DNA from: Gordonibacter faecis
GTDB taxonomy: Bacteria; Actinomycetota; Coriobacteriia; Coriobacteriales; Eggerthellaceae
Direction: 5' to 3'
Assembly: GCF_030077735.1 (NCBI RefSeq)
Contig: NZ_JASJEU010000020.1
Span: 62,001-126,000 of the forward strand
Length of the DNA stretch: 64,000 bases
Both the position numbers and the translations under genes were made by a program. The notes under the pieces are model-generated. The model worked only from the letters and a program-made list of their open reading frames with translations. It did not search any database and was not told the origin of the DNA. Shown here one piece after another: positions 25,182 to 34,401 of the stretch (the first letter of the stretch is position 1; each line of letters begins with the position of its first letter).

Positions 25182-25979
25182 ATGACAGCATCAAGCGACG
25201 TCACGCTGGGCTTCATCGGATTCGGTAACATGGCGCAGGCGATGGCGTGCGGGCTCGTGGAGGCGGGTGCCTTGCCCGGCGAGCGCATCTGGGCCACGGC
25301 CGCTCACTTCGACAAGCTGCAGAAAAGCGCTGGTGCCCTGGGTGCGCACGCCTGCGAAACGGCAGCGGAAGTTATCGAAGCAAGCGACTTCGTTGTAGTA
25401 GCCGTGAAGCCTCACCTCGTGGCTCAGGTGCTGGAACCCGTGCGCGACGCGCTGGCCATTAAAGCCGTGATCTCGGTGGCCGCCGGCTGCGGGTTCGATT
25501 TCTATGAAGACATCCTCGCGCCCGGCACGCACCACGTAAGCACCATCCCCAACACGCCTATCGCCGTGGGCGCGGGCGTGGTGGCGTGCGAGGTGCACCA
25601 TTCGCTCTCCGACGCCGAACTCGCGGCGTTCGAGAACCTGTTTGGCCAGGTGGCGCTCATCGAATGGGTGGACGGCAAGCTGCTTTCCACCGCAAGTTCC
25701 CTCGCCGGCTGCGGTCCCGCTTTCGCCGCCATGTTCTTGGAAGCGCTCGGCGATGCGGGCGTGAAACACGGCCTGCCGCGCGCCACCGCGTATCGTCTGG
25801 CCGCCCAGATGATGAAGGGCACGGCTGCGCTTCACCTGGAAACCGGCGAGCACCCCGGCGCCATGAAGGACGCTGTGTGTTCCCCGGGCGGCACCACCAT
25901 CAAGGGTGTGGCCGCGCTTGAAAAGGACGGCTTCCGCGGCTGTATCATTGACGCCATCGATGCCATCGCCGGCGAATAG
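25182..25979 (+). CDS. proC: Pyrroline-5-carboxylate reductase
   Basis: 265-residue NADPH enzyme for the last step of proline synthesis. A Rossmann GFIGFGNMAQAM opens the protein, then VVVAVKPHLVAQVL, the GAGVVACEVH region, the helical dimer domain SLAGCGPAFAAMFLEALGDAGVKHGLPRATAYRLAAQMMKGTA, and DAVCSPGGTTIKGVAALEKDGFRG at the end. Start ATG 25182 with AAAGAGGA upstream; a TACAAT box at 25140-25145 is a likely -10. Its own unit, followed by the HipA-like gene. Confidence 0.96.
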   Translation: MTASSDVTLGFIGFGNMAQAMACGLVEAGALPGERIWATAAHFDKLQKSAGALGAHACETAAEVIEASDFVVVAVKPHLVAQVLEPVRDALAIKAVISVAAGCGFDFYEDILAPGTHHVSTIPNTPIAVGAGVVACEVHHSLSDAELAAFENLFGQVALIEWVDGKLLSTASSLAGCGPAFAAMFLEALGDAGVKHGLPRATAYRLAAQMMKGTAALHLETGEHPGAMKDAVCSPGGTTIKGVAALEKDGFRGCIIDAIDAIAGE

Positions 25980-26012
25980 CAGCCGCCCCACACCAGGCAC
26001 GAAAGGCCGCAC

Positions 26013-27281
26013 GTGACCACCGCAACCTACGTTTTGATGCATGGCAACGTGGAAACGGTCAGGTTTTCCTACGACCTTGAGGCCCACGCCGTGGAGAAGG
26101 TGCTGGCCGTGCCGAACGCCGCGCACGCGCCCCTCACCGTATTTGCGCGCGGGGGGCGCGTGTCGGAGTTTGCGCTGAACCGCTGGTGGCACGAGCGGGG
26201 GCTTTTGGCGTCACACCACCAGCTGCGCGCGCTGGAGGGGCATCCCGAAACGCGCAGCACGCTCACGCTGGCCGAGCGCACGTGGTGTTTAAGCCTGTCG
26301 GATCACTACTGGGTAAACGACGAAGAACGCCCGCTGAACTGGGATGATATCAACTTCTTCGACAATGACTTCTCGCACGACTTAAACCTCGTGCCCGTGC
26401 TGCACGCCGCACCTCGCGGCTCCACCCTGTTGGCGCGTACGACCACGCTCATGCCCCACGACGAGCCCGCAAGCGTCGAACAGCGCAAGAAGTGGGTCAT
26501 CTCCGGCGGGAAGCGCATGTTTATCAAGGCGGGCGGCTCGCCGTTTAACCAGGCGGCGTACAACGAGGTCATAGCCACGCGGCTCTACCGCCGCCTGCTG
26601 CGCGAAGACGACTACGTGCCCTATTCCCTGTACCGTGATGACCTGGGCACCTACTGCGCTTCACCCATGATGCTGGGCGAGGGCGAAGAACTCATCCCAC
26701 TCTACGACCTCATACGCTGCCGTCGCCGACCCGATGACTTGGGGCGAGCTGCCTATCTGCTGGCACGTCTGCGCTCGGTGGGTGCCTTGGGCACGCTCAG
26801 CACGCCGCGACGGGAGTTGAACCTTGTGGTGTCGCTTCTGCGCGAGCGGGGCATCCACCAGCCCGAAGAATTCCTCTCCAAGATGTTCACCTGCGATTTT
26901 ATCCTGGCGAACGACGACAGGCACTTCTGCAACTTCGGCGCCATCCGCGATGCCGCCACGCTGCGCTTCAAGCGCCTCGCGCCCATTTACGACACCGGCA
27001 TGTGCCTGTGGTGCCGCGCCGAGAAGCTGGAAACGTTTTCGGACTTCCACTACGCCACCAAGCCCTTCCGTCCCAAAGGCATGCGACCGACCGACCAGTT
27101 GGCCCTGTTCAACCACTACGATTGGTTCGCCGAAAGCGCCCTGGATGGCTTCGCCGACGAAGCCAAAGCCATCCTCAACCGCAACCCCCTCATGCCCCCC
27201 GGTCGCAACGCCCTCGTGCACCTCGGCATCGTGCGCAACATAGAATGCCTGGTCAACCGCGTCCGCCGCCTGCGCGGCTGA
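26013..27281 (+). CDS. HipA-like kinase-fold protein
   Basis: 422 residues. The C-terminal half carries HipA-like signatures: FIKAGGSPFNQAAYNEVIATRLYRRLL (nucleotide-binding lysine and glutamate), then DFILANDDRHFCNFGAIRD (catalytic loop with Asp/Asn) and RLAPIYDTGMCLW (metal-binding Asp equivalent of DFG). The first 150 residues are not like HipA and are unrecognised. No HipB-type DNA-binding partner lies beside it, so it may be a stand-alone member rather than a toxin. GTG 26013 follows GAAAGG. It starts 33 bases after proC. Confidence 0.7.
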   Translation: MTTATYVLMHGNVETVRFSYDLEAHAVEKVLAVPNAAHAPLTVFARGGRVSEFALNRWWHERGLLASHHQLRALEGHPETRSTLTLAERTWCLSLSDHYWVNDEERPLNWDDINFFDNDFSHDLNLVPVLHAAPRGSTLLARTTTLMPHDEPASVEQRKKWVISGGKRMFIKAGGSPFNQAAYNEVIATRLYRRLLREDDYVPYSLYRDDLGTYCASPMMLGEGEELIPLYDLIRCRRRPDDLGRAAYLLARLRSVGALGTLSTPRRELNLVVSLLRERGIHQPEEFLSKMFTCDFILANDDRHFCNFGAIRDAATLRFKRLAPIYDTGMCLWCRAEKLETFSDFHYATKPFRPKGMRPTDQLALFNHYDWFAESALDGFADEAKAILNRNPLMPPGRNALVHLGIVRNIECLVNRVRRLRG

Positions 27282-27337
27282 AACCAGAAGGGGCAGACAA
27301 GCTGCCGTAGCACCTCCCCCGCCCCCACTTCATTGTC

Positions 27338-27904
27338 CTAGCAGCCGTCGTCGGCGTGCAGAATCACCGTGCACTGCGACCCCAGCTTCGCCGTACGCAC
27401 GTCCCCGCCGTCAGCGAGGCTCACGCGCCCTGCGTCCACCAGCTGCTCAAGTTCGCGGCGCGACACCTCCAACTTCCGCCGCAGCACGTGGGCCACGGTC
27501 AGGCCGAGTGCATCTTCGCAGGTGATGTCCACCCGGCACGCGTCCCGCCCAGCATAGCGTTCGCCTTCAACGACGAATTCCACCGGGCCGCGTCGGGCGC
27601 CGTTGCGCCGCAAGAGCGAGGCGTCGAGCGCACACGCAAGCGCCAGATCGGGGTCGTTCGCCAAAAACCGCTCGAGCCGCCCCTTGCTTACGGCTTTCGC
27701 GCTTCCGCGGCTGATCACCGCGCTGTTCCACACGCTTCCGCACGTGGCGCAGCGATACACCAGCCACACGTCAACCAGTTTCTTCTGCGCGTTTACGCGG
27801 AACAGGCCCGTCGACGCAAACTTCGCGTCAGCACCGCAGGCCCCACAAGGCCGCACGGCGAAAGGCGCGCCAGCCGCAGCCACGCGCCACGATAGTGTTT
27901 TCAT
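27338..27904 (-). CDS. DUF1062 family protein
   Basis: 188-residue protein of the DUF1062 family, function unknown. It starts MKTLSWRVAAAGAPFAVRPCGACG, matching the family pattern, with two Cys pairs (CGACG and YRCATCGSVWN) forming a likely zinc ribbon, then a helical C-terminal half with an S4-like stretch (KLEVSRRELEQLVDAGRVSLADG). ATG 27904 fits the family start, with GGAAGG upstream. Convergent with the HipA-like gene. Confidence 0.75.
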   Translation of the reverse strand: MKTLSWRVAAAGAPFAVRPCGACGADAKFASTGLFRVNAQKKLVDVWLVYRCATCGSVWNSAVISRGSAKAVSKGRLERFLANDPDLALACALDASLLRRNGARRGPVEFVVEGERYAGRDACRVDITCEDALGLTVAHVLRRKLEVSRRELEQLVDAGRVSLADGGDVRTAKLGSQCTVILHADDGC

Positions 27905-28268
27905 GGTAAAGAGTGCCTTCCTTCGCAATTCGGTCATGTTCGAAAAGGAAGGTACGCACAGGTGGCACCACGCCATTGTTCAGCTTTTTCATAAGAACCT
28001 CTTCTGTTGTTTCCATCGGTTTAAGGCCATGCTAACGCCACCGCGCGCTGCGCGGTATCAATGAAGGCGAGCTGTTGTCGAAGATTTACCGGTTGGGAGG
28101 AACAGTCATACAAGAGGCCTTTCAGAATACGGAAGGGTCTCAAAAACCCACGCCCGCCATCATACCGAACCCCCACCAAACGTTCAACCGGTAACATCTT
28201 TTGCCACCATGAGTCAACAAGCAAGGCAGCGACCGGCCTTCGTTCACGCTGCGCTCATAAGTTCTTGG
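27905..28268. other. Intergenic region with a possible short leader ORF
   Basis: On the minus strand, ATG 27992 behind AGAGGTTCTT opens a 54-codon frame (MKKLNNGVVPPVRTF...) that runs out of frame into DUF1062, to 27828. It could be a coupled leader or chance. The rest, towards the toxin/antitoxin promoter, is AT-richer than the surroundings and holds no gene I can support. Confidence 0.25.
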
Positions 28269-28274
28269 TATACT
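28269..28274 (+). promoter_or_regulatory. Extended -10 (TGGTATACT) of the toxin/antitoxin pair
   Basis: TATACT at 28269-28274, preceded by TGG, is a good extended -10. The expected transcription start falls at or next to the ATG at 28282, and no ribosome site precedes that ATG, so the antitoxin mRNA is probably leaderless. Confidence 0.45.
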
Positions 28275-28281
28275 GCAAGAC

Positions 28282-28653
28282 ATGCAAGCAGCTCACAACA
28301 TATCGCAAGTAAAAGGTGTTCGTACGCGTCTGAGTGATGGGAAGCCCTACAGCATTCCTCGCAGCCTTGATGACCTTCGTGGTCCCTCCTCTGGAACGAT
28401 CACGCTTCCAAAATCCTTGCTCTGGGCTCCGGGTGGTGGGGACGTGCCGTTATCCACGCGCGGGAATGTGAAACTGGCTTACCAAGCCATCATTTCAGAA
28501 GGCACCGTCGAGCAGCAGTGTCGCTACCTCAACAAGGCGCTGCTCACCTCCGTGTGGCCACACCTGAGCGTACCAGCCCAAGCCGCCCGTCAGTGGCAAG
28601 AACGCTTCCCCGAACTGCGCGGAAACCTCAGAGCAAAGCTCGCCGCATGCTAA
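28282..28653 (+). CDS. Probable antitoxin of an AbiEii-like toxin pair
   Basis: 123 residues, Pro/Trp-containing C-terminal half (YSIPRSLDDLRGPSSGTITLP, then VWPHLSVPAQAARQWQERFPEL). This resembles small actinobacterial proteins encoded just upstream of nucleotidyltransferase toxins, in which an Arg-Leu-Trp-Pro segment recurs. It overlaps the next gene by seven bases, the usual antitoxin-toxin coupling. It probably neutralises or represses its partner; I see no clear DNA-binding motif. The AT-richer codons differ from neighbours and suggest transfer. The start is inferred from the extended -10 immediately upstream. Confidence 0.6.
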   Translation: MQAAHNISQVKGVRTRLSDGKPYSIPRSLDDLRGPSSGTITLPKSLLWAPGGGDVPLSTRGNVKLAYQAIISEGTVEQQCRYLNKALLTSVWPHLSVPAQAARQWQERFPELRGNLRAKLAAC

Positions 28654-29297
28654 AAGACATGCAACGCACCCTCGCGCACGAAGCACTTTCCGTTCTTTCA
28701 CCCTACGGGTTCGTACTCGCTGGCTCGGGAGCCATTCGCGAACACGGACTTATCGAGCGACCAACGGAAGACATCGACCTTTTCTGCGCCGTCACGGCAG
28801 AAGATAATCAGTTTGAAACCGCGGTTACTATTCTCACAAAACACCTGGAAGAGTGCGGATATCACATTCGGGAACACCAAAGGTCACCTCATTATTACTC
28901 GGCAGAAGTCGAACGCGAAGGGGTAACGCTCCAGTTTGATATGGGAATTGATTACCGCGAATATCCTCCTGCACGCTTGGAAGTTGGACCGGTTCTTGAC
29001 GTACGTGATGCCGTAGCGAACAAACTGGGAGCGATGTGCAGTCGCGGAGAACCGCGCGACTACCTTGATGCCGACAAAATTCATACCTCCGGCTTATTCA
29101 GTGACGAGACACTACTAAACCTCACGTTAGATCATGATTTGGGTCTTACTAAAAGCCTTTTTATCGAATGCTTGAGAGCGGTTGTAACCATCGAGCCCGA
29201 AGAAGTAGAGCGTTATGGATACCGTACTGGTGATTTAGCTGAAGTCAAAGTAAGACTCATGAATTGGGCTAACGATTTGGAACAAAGTGGCTGGTAA
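28647..29297 (+). CDS. Nucleotidyltransferase toxin, AbiEii/AbiGii type
   Basis: 216-residue nucleotidyltransferase-fold protein. The active-site signature is visible: AGSGAIREHGLIERPTEDIDLF, where GSG binds the triphosphate and D42/D44 (EDID) bind metal. LQFDMGI may supply the third carboxylate. Members of the AbiEii family act as type IV or II toxins by modifying RNA or protein targets with nucleotides. ATG 28647 overlaps the antitoxin stop; ATG 28659 is an alternative. Clearly less GC-rich than flanking genes. Confidence 0.72.
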   Translation: MLKDMQRTLAHEALSVLSPYGFVLAGSGAIREHGLIERPTEDIDLFCAVTAEDNQFETAVTILTKHLEECGYHIREHQRSPHYYSAEVEREGVTLQFDMGIDYREYPPARLEVGPVLDVRDAVANKLGAMCSRGEPRDYLDADKIHTSGLFSDETLLNLTLDHDLGLTKSLFIECLRAVVTIEPEEVERYGYRTGDLAEVKVRLMNWANDLEQSGW

Positions 29298-29418
29298 GCG
29301 CCTTTCCCACGCCCCACTTCGCGCGCATACGCTTGTGTTACGATAAATCTTCGTTGGCGCGTTTTGCGTCGCGCGGTTGGGGGGATTCTCGCCAGCTGGA
29401 CCTAGGAAGGGTGGCTTT

Positions 29419-30438
29419 ATGCCTCTTAATAAGGCGGTGTTGGCGGCGTTTAAGGCGGCTACGCGGTTGCGGCCGGATATCAAAGACTTTTACGAGGCTC
29501 AGCGCTTCGCGGAAGATATCATGGCGCGCATGGCCATACCCAACCCGCGGTGTCGCATCGACGAAGCACATGCGGTCATGCCCGATGGTTACGAGGTGCC
29601 CCTGCGGGTGTTCACGCCGCTTGACTTCGACTTTTCGCTGGCCAATGGGCTGAAGGTGTGCGAGGACTCGCGCGGGACCGTCCTCTTTTTCCACGGCGGC
29701 GGCTGGGTGAACGGCAACGTGGATTTCTACCTGGACGCGTGCACCACTATGGCCATCAAGTTGGAGCGGCGCGTGGTGTCGGTGGACTACCGGCGCGCGC
29801 CCGAGCATCGTTTCCCGCAGGCGCCGGAAGATTGCTACGAAACCGCACGTCAGCTGTTCGCGGGCAATCTGCTCCCCGACGTCGACCCCCACAACATCGT
29901 GCTCTTCGGCGACAGCGCCGGCGGCAACTTGGCCACCGTCGTGTCGCTCATGGCGCGCGACCGCGGCACCTTCTCTCCGCGCACGCAAATGCTGCTCTAC
30001 CCCGTGACGTACAACGACCACGCCTTCACCACCTCGTGGTTCGATTCCGTGCGCGACAACGGCGAGGACTACCTGCTGTCCTGGCGCGACATCGAGGGCT
30101 ACATGGACCTCTACCAGGCCTCCCCCGCCGACCGCTCGAACCCCTACTTTGCGCCGCTTTTGGCGCCCGACCTCTCGGGCATGCCGCGCACCCTCATGCT
30201 CACGGCCGAATACTGCCCCCTGCGCGACGAGGGCGAAGTGTTCGCGCAACGCCTCGCAGATGACGGCAACGACGTGGCGTGCTATCGTATCCTTGACGCG
30301 GTGCACGGCTACCTGCTGTACCCGCCGGTGTTCAGCATCGTGCGCGACACCTACCGCATAATGAAGCACTTCCTCGACGACGAGGAGTTGAAGCAGGAAG
30401 GCGAACCGGCGTGGCTCGGGCTACTTGGTACCGACTAG
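29419..30438 (+). CDS. Alpha/beta hydrolase, hormone-sensitive lipase family
   Basis: 339-residue esterase or lipase-like enzyme. TVLFFHGGGWVNG holds the HGGG oxyanion hole, VLFGDSAGGNLATVV the nucleophile serine, and RRAPEHRFPQAPEDCYE the family-typical loop; the catalytic Asp and His are probably in EYCPLRDEGE and DAVHGY. ATG 29419 follows GGAAGGG. It overlaps the next gene by 28 bases, and the third gene overlaps the second, so the three are translationally coupled. The substrate is probably an acylated lipid or glycolipid, judged from its neighbours. Confidence 0.88.
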   Translation: MPLNKAVLAAFKAATRLRPDIKDFYEAQRFAEDIMARMAIPNPRCRIDEAHAVMPDGYEVPLRVFTPLDFDFSLANGLKVCEDSRGTVLFFHGGGWVNGNVDFYLDACTTMAIKLERRVVSVDYRRAPEHRFPQAPEDCYETARQLFAGNLLPDVDPHNIVLFGDSAGGNLATVVSLMARDRGTFSPRTQMLLYPVTYNDHAFTTSWFDSVRDNGEDYLLSWRDIEGYMDLYQASPADRSNPYFAPLLAPDLSGMPRTLMLTAEYCPLRDEGEVFAQRLADDGNDVACYRILDAVHGYLLYPPVFSIVRDTYRIMKHFLDDEELKQEGEPAWLGLLGTD

Positions 30439-31904
30439 ACAATGTGGGAAAGTTCTACTCGTCGCAGGCAGGAAGCTCTGCTCAGACGGTGTTTCGCTAT
30501 TCGGCAACGCTCACCGACGAGGTGGATGAAGCCGCCCTCCAGCGCGCGCTTGAGCGCACGGTGGACGAATTCCCCAACTTTAACGTGTGTTTGCGCAGCG
30601 GCATGTTCTGGCACTATCTGGAACAGGCCGCCAGCACCCCGCAGGTGCAGCAGGAGAACCTGCCCATCTGCTTTGGCCTGCATGTTCACGCGAAAAGCGT
30701 GCTCATGCGCGTGAGTTACTACCGCGCGCGCATCAATTTGGAAGTGTCGCACATGGTGTCGGACGGGCGCGGCACGCTGAGTTTCTTCAAGGCGCTTCTG
30801 TACGCGTACGTGGAGGAACGCTACGGTGTGGAAGGCGTGCCGCATGAATACGATGGCTCCGATGCGCAGAAGTCCGAGAACAGTTTCGACAAGTATTTCG
30901 AACCCGGCCTGGCCGCCGCCACGCCCACGCCGAAGGTGTATCGCATCAGCGGCTGGCGCGATCTGGCCGACCCCACCTACATGGAGTTTCACCTGAGCGC
31001 GCGTGAGGTGCTTGACGTGGCGCGCGGGAACGGCGTGAGTTTGACGGCGCTCATGATTGCGGCCGTGATGTGCGCCATCCGCGACGAGATGCCGCGGCGC
31101 GACCGCGGGCGCACCATTCGTATTGACGTGCCGGTTGACCTGCGGCAATTCTTCAAGTCCACCACGGTGAAGAACTTCTTCGGGCTGGCGTTTGTCACCT
31201 ACACGCCGGGGGAGGTTGATGAGCCCGTGGAAGCCGTGGCCGCGCAGGTGCAAACGCAGCTGAAGGAAGCCACGCTGGTGGAAAGCCTGAAGCCGCGCAT
31301 GAACCGCATGATTGCGCTGGAGAAGAACCCGCTTTTGCGTCTGGCGCCGCTGTTCGTGAAGGATCTCATTTTGGATTTCGCAAGCCGCCTGACCGCGCGC
31401 GAGACCACGACGACGGTGTCAAACCTCGGGCGCATCACGGTGGATGAGCGCGTGGCGCCCTACCTGCGCGACGTGAACGTGCTCACGTCCTCCACCGGCC
31501 TAAACTTTCTGCTGTCGTCGTTCGGCGACGATTTGAGCGTGGGCATTTCTACGGTGTTTGCAAACCGCGACATCGTGAAGAACTTCTGCCGCTACTTCTC
31601 GGGGCTGGGCATTGAGGGGGTCCTCAACATCAACAAGACCAGTGAGGAAGTGGCCGAGGACAGGCGCGAGGCCCAGTTGGAGGCGTCGATGAAGCGACTG
31701 GGCGGGAAGAGCGCGGAAGCGGAGGCAGCGGGAGCTGGAACTGGGGATACGGAGGACGAAGCCGCTGGCGCGCAGGGTGTTGAGGGAGGGAGGGGCGGCC
31801 AAGGTGAGTTCGCGCATGTTGACGCGCCGAAGGGCGAAGCCGACGTTGCATGCATTTCCCCTTCTGCATCCGCACCCGTGTCGCAGGACGGAGGCCAACG
31901 ATGA
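30411..31904 (+). CDS. Condensation-domain-like acyltransferase
   Basis: 497-residue protein with the fold signature of condensation/PapA/alcohol acyltransferases: HMVSDG (H114, D118, G119) as the HxxxDG catalytic motif and a later VPVDLRQFF..KNFFGLAF segment equivalent to DFGWG. It would transfer an acyl group from a thioester to a hydroxyl or amine. The last 70 residues are a low-complexity Ala/Glu/Gly tail. GTG 30411 lies inside the hydrolase gene; the stop overlaps the DUF6320 gene (ATGA). Family is likely; substrate unknown. Confidence 0.75.
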   Translation: MARATWYRLDNVGKFYSSQAGSSAQTVFRYSATLTDEVDEAALQRALERTVDEFPNFNVCLRSGMFWHYLEQAASTPQVQQENLPICFGLHVHAKSVLMRVSYYRARINLEVSHMVSDGRGTLSFFKALLYAYVEERYGVEGVPHEYDGSDAQKSENSFDKYFEPGLAAATPTPKVYRISGWRDLADPTYMEFHLSAREVLDVARGNGVSLTALMIAAVMCAIRDEMPRRDRGRTIRIDVPVDLRQFFKSTTVKNFFGLAFVTYTPGEVDEPVEAVAAQVQTQLKEATLVESLKPRMNRMIALEKNPLLRLAPLFVKDLILDFASRLTARETTTTVSNLGRITVDERVAPYLRDVNVLTSSTGLNFLLSSFGDDLSVGISTVFANRDIVKNFCRYFSGLGIEGVLNINKTSEEVAEDRREAQLEASMKRLGGKSAEAEAAGAGTGDTEDEAAGAQGVEGGRGGQGEFAHVDAPKGEADVACISPSASAPVSQDGGQR

Positions 31905-32557
31905 AGCGCTGTGACAAGTGCAGCATTAGCCTGAACGGTGACCTCGACCGCTGTCCGCTCTGCCAAGCGGAGCTTTCTGGCGAGGCATCGCCCGCGGTAT
32001 TCCCTGTGAACGAGGTTCGTAAGTCAGGCACGGTGGCGCTGGCCGTACTGGGATTTGTGACGGGCGCGGCGTTGCTTGTCACGCTGTTTATAGGCTATCT
32101 GGTTCCTCTGCCGTGGGATATCGTGGTGTCGGTGTGCGTGGCGCTGGTGGTGAACTACCTGTTCGTGCGCAACATCATTACGCACTCGCCCGACTTTTTG
32201 CGCGTGGTGGCGCGCTACTTTTTGGTGCTGCTGGGCATTGCGGCGGTGTGGTATCTCGTCACGCGCAACAGCGCCGTGACCACGTACGTTATCCCCGGTA
32301 TCTGCCTGGTGGCACTTGTGTATGACACGGTGTTGCTTGCGGTATTTCGCGGCACGTTTGTGTCCGGCTACGCGAAGTATTTGCTGTTCGACGTACTGCT
32401 AGGCCTGGCGCCGCTCGCGCTGGTAGCGCTCGGCCTGGTGACGTGGGAGGTCCCCGCCCTCGTGAGCGCCCTAGCCGCCAGCGTTTTCCTTTTGGGCCTG
32501 CTGGTATTCACCCGCAAACAACTAATAGCCGAAGTACGTAAACTGTTCAACGCTTAG
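31901..32557 (+). CDS. Zinc-ribbon membrane protein, DUF6320-like
   Basis: 218 residues. An N-terminal zinc ribbon (CDKCSISLNGDLDRCPLC) is followed by about six transmembrane helices with short loops. This matches the DUF6320 layout, whose genes I recall sitting beside an alpha/beta hydrolase and a condensation-like protein, as here. ATG 31901 overlaps the upstream stop. It is probably the membrane partner of the acyltransferase. No function is known. Confidence 0.72.
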   Translation: MKRCDKCSISLNGDLDRCPLCQAELSGEASPAVFPVNEVRKSGTVALAVLGFVTGAALLVTLFIGYLVPLPWDIVVSVCVALVVNYLFVRNIITHSPDFLRVVARYFLVLLGIAAVWYLVTRNSAVTTYVIPGICLVALVYDTVLLAVFRGTFVSGYAKYLLFDVLLGLAPLALVALGLVTWEVPALVSALAASVFLLGLLVFTRKQLIAEVRKLFNA

Positions 32558-32634
32558 CTGCTTCCGCCGTTGTCCACCACCGCACGCAAACGCGAAAGTA
32601 TGTGACGCGCGAAGGTCACGGCGCTGCACGAGGT

Positions 32635-33531
32635 TCACTTCGGGAACGTGAGGGTGATGGTGAGGACGTCGGCCTCGAGGCGCGCAGTCAATTCCAAGTC
32701 GAGGGCTTTTGCTAGTTCGGCTACGATGGCCAACCCCAGGCCGCTGCCTTCGCCTGAACGGGCGGCGTCGCCTTGGTAGAAGCGTTCGAACAGGCGGTCG
32801 GCATCAATGGACTCAGGGTTGGCGACGCAGTTCGCGAACGACACCTCGCGGCCGTGCTGCACGATGCGCGGGGGCTCACTGCCATAGCGCAGGGCGTTCA
32901 CGGCCAGGTTGCGGAACACGCGCCCGAGGGCATCAGCGTTCGACGCAGCCACCAGCGGCTCGTCCTCAAGCTGTATAACCGGTTGCCACGAACGCTGCTT
33001 GAACTGGGCATACAGCGATGCCAGCGCCTCGGCCAGCACTTCGTTCACTTCCACGGGTTCCCGTTCCACACGGTAGTCCGGATCCTGTACCTGCGCGTAG
33101 GCGTACAGCTGGTCGAGCAGACCTTCCACGTCGTCGAGGCGACGGGCCACCACTTCCAGATAGCGCGCCCGCACGGCCTCGTCGTGTTCCTCAGCCGCCA
33201 GCTGCGCGTAGCCTTGCGCGCCCGCAAGCGGCGTACGGATGTCGTGCGAGAGGTACGTAAGCCCGCGGCGCACCTCGCGCTTGCCTTCCTCAGCAGCAAT
33301 CCGTTCGCCCTGATGGCGGTCGATCATCCGGTTGACGGCCTGCCCCAGCCGCACGAACCCGCGCGTGTGCACCCCAATGGTGACGCGCGTGTTGCTGGCC
33401 GTGTCGCGCTCCGTGAGGAACCGCGCGATGGAGCGCAGCTCGCGCTCCGAGCGCACCAGCTGCACCGCCAGCACCAGCACGGCAAGCGCCAGTACCAATA
33501 CAGCGAGGGGAAGGCAGGCCGTCAAGTTCAT
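32635..33531 (-). CDS. Sensor histidine kinase, intramembrane-sensing type
   Basis: 298 residues with a single N-terminal membrane helix and no extracellular domain, so it probably senses within the membrane or through its ABC exporter. The H-box is LSHDIRTPLAG, the N-box NLAVNALRYG and the G2 box GEGSGLGLAI; the usual DxGxG loop is missing. Such reduced kinases accompany peptide-antibiotic exporters. It is the last gene of an ATPase-permease-kinase run, starting three bases after the permease stop. The response regulator is at 35493. Confidence 0.88.
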   Translation of the reverse strand: MNLTACLPLAVLVLALAVLVLAVQLVRSERELRSIARFLTERDTASNTRVTIGVHTRGFVRLGQAVNRMIDRHQGERIAAEEGKREVRRGLTYLSHDIRTPLAGAQGYAQLAAEEHDEAVRARYLEVVARRLDDVEGLLDQLYAYAQVQDPDYRVEREPVEVNEVLAEALASLYAQFKQRSWQPVIQLEDEPLVAASNADALGRVFRNLAVNALRYGSEPPRIVQHGREVSFANCVANPESIDADRLFERFYQGDAARSGEGSGLGLAIVAELAKALDLELTARLEADVLTITLTFPK

Positions 33532-33534
33532 GGG

Positions 33535-34401
33535 TTACACGTCCTTCTTCTGCAGCGCGAGGCCACCAAGTGCGGCGCTGCCCACGATAAACGCCGCAGC
33601 CACCAGCAAGATGTGCACCGGGCCGAGGCCGCCCGCCACATCAAAGCCTTTCGAAAGCGAAGCCAAGCACGTGGTCAGCGTGAAGTCCGTGAGGAACGAC
33701 ACGCTTGGCACCAGCAGCGCCACCCCTTGCAAAAGCATGGTGCCAATGCCAGCGGCCAGAATGATACCCACCACCAGGCTCGCCGACATTTTGCGCGTGA
33801 GCCATACCACCAGCGCCGTCAGCATGCCGAAGCCAGCGATGGCCAGCGTCACCAGCGCGCCCCACAGCAGCACGTCAGGCAGCGTGGTCGGCAGAAGATT
33901 GAACCCTGCCGCCGCGGCCGTTGCCACCGTCACACCAGTGGTTACCAGGGTAAACACCGCAGCCAGCGCGATGATTTCCACCGTACGCACCGCCAGAAAC
34001 GCCAGGCGATTCGGCTGTGCGGTGAACACGTTTTTGCTGAAGCCGCTTTCAAATTCGGCCGCCAGAAAGATGGCGATGAAGATAACGAACAGACAGCTCA
34101 GTCCGCCGCCGTTAAGAAACAGGGAGCCCACCAGTGCTTGCGGCGTCATGCTTCCCTCCATCATTGCCGTAACCTCGGCTGCGTCGGCGTAGTCGCTCGC
34201 GTCGGGACCGGAGCCGTTGGTGAAGCCAATGTGCACGACGCCGCCGCCGGACGATTGCAGGGTTTGCATGAATTCAGGGCTGGCGATATAGGCCATCGCT
34301 CCAGCGGATGCTACCGCCATGGCCACAATGATGGCGAGCATGATCCACAGGCTCTTGCCGTGCACGAGCCGGTACACATCCATCCTCAAGATATTAACCA
34401 C
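33535..34401 (-). CDS. ABC-2 type permease, peptide-resistance type
   Basis: 288 residues with about six transmembrane helices and a sizeable extracytoplasmic loop after helix 1 (EFMQTLQSSGGGVVHIGFTNGSGPDASDY), the layout of BcrB/LanE-like exporter subunits. GTG 34401 overlaps the ATPase gene by eight bases, which fixes the partnership. It is expected to remove or flip peptide antibiotics from the membrane. A start at ATG 34383 is possible. Confidence 0.82.
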   Translation of the reverse strand: MVNILRMDVYRLVHGKSLWIMLAIIVAMAVASAGAMAYIASPEFMQTLQSSGGGVVHIGFTNGSGPDASDYADAAEVTAMMEGSMTPQALVGSLFLNGGGLSCLFVIFIAIFLAAEFESGFSKNVFTAQPNRLAFLAVRTVEIIALAAVFTLVTTGVTVATAAAAGFNLLPTTLPDVLLWGALVTLAIAGFGMLTALVVWLTRKMSASLVVGIILAAGIGTMLLQGVALLVPSVSFLTDFTLTTCLASLSKGFDVAGGLGPVHILLVAAAFIVGSAALGGLALQKKDV

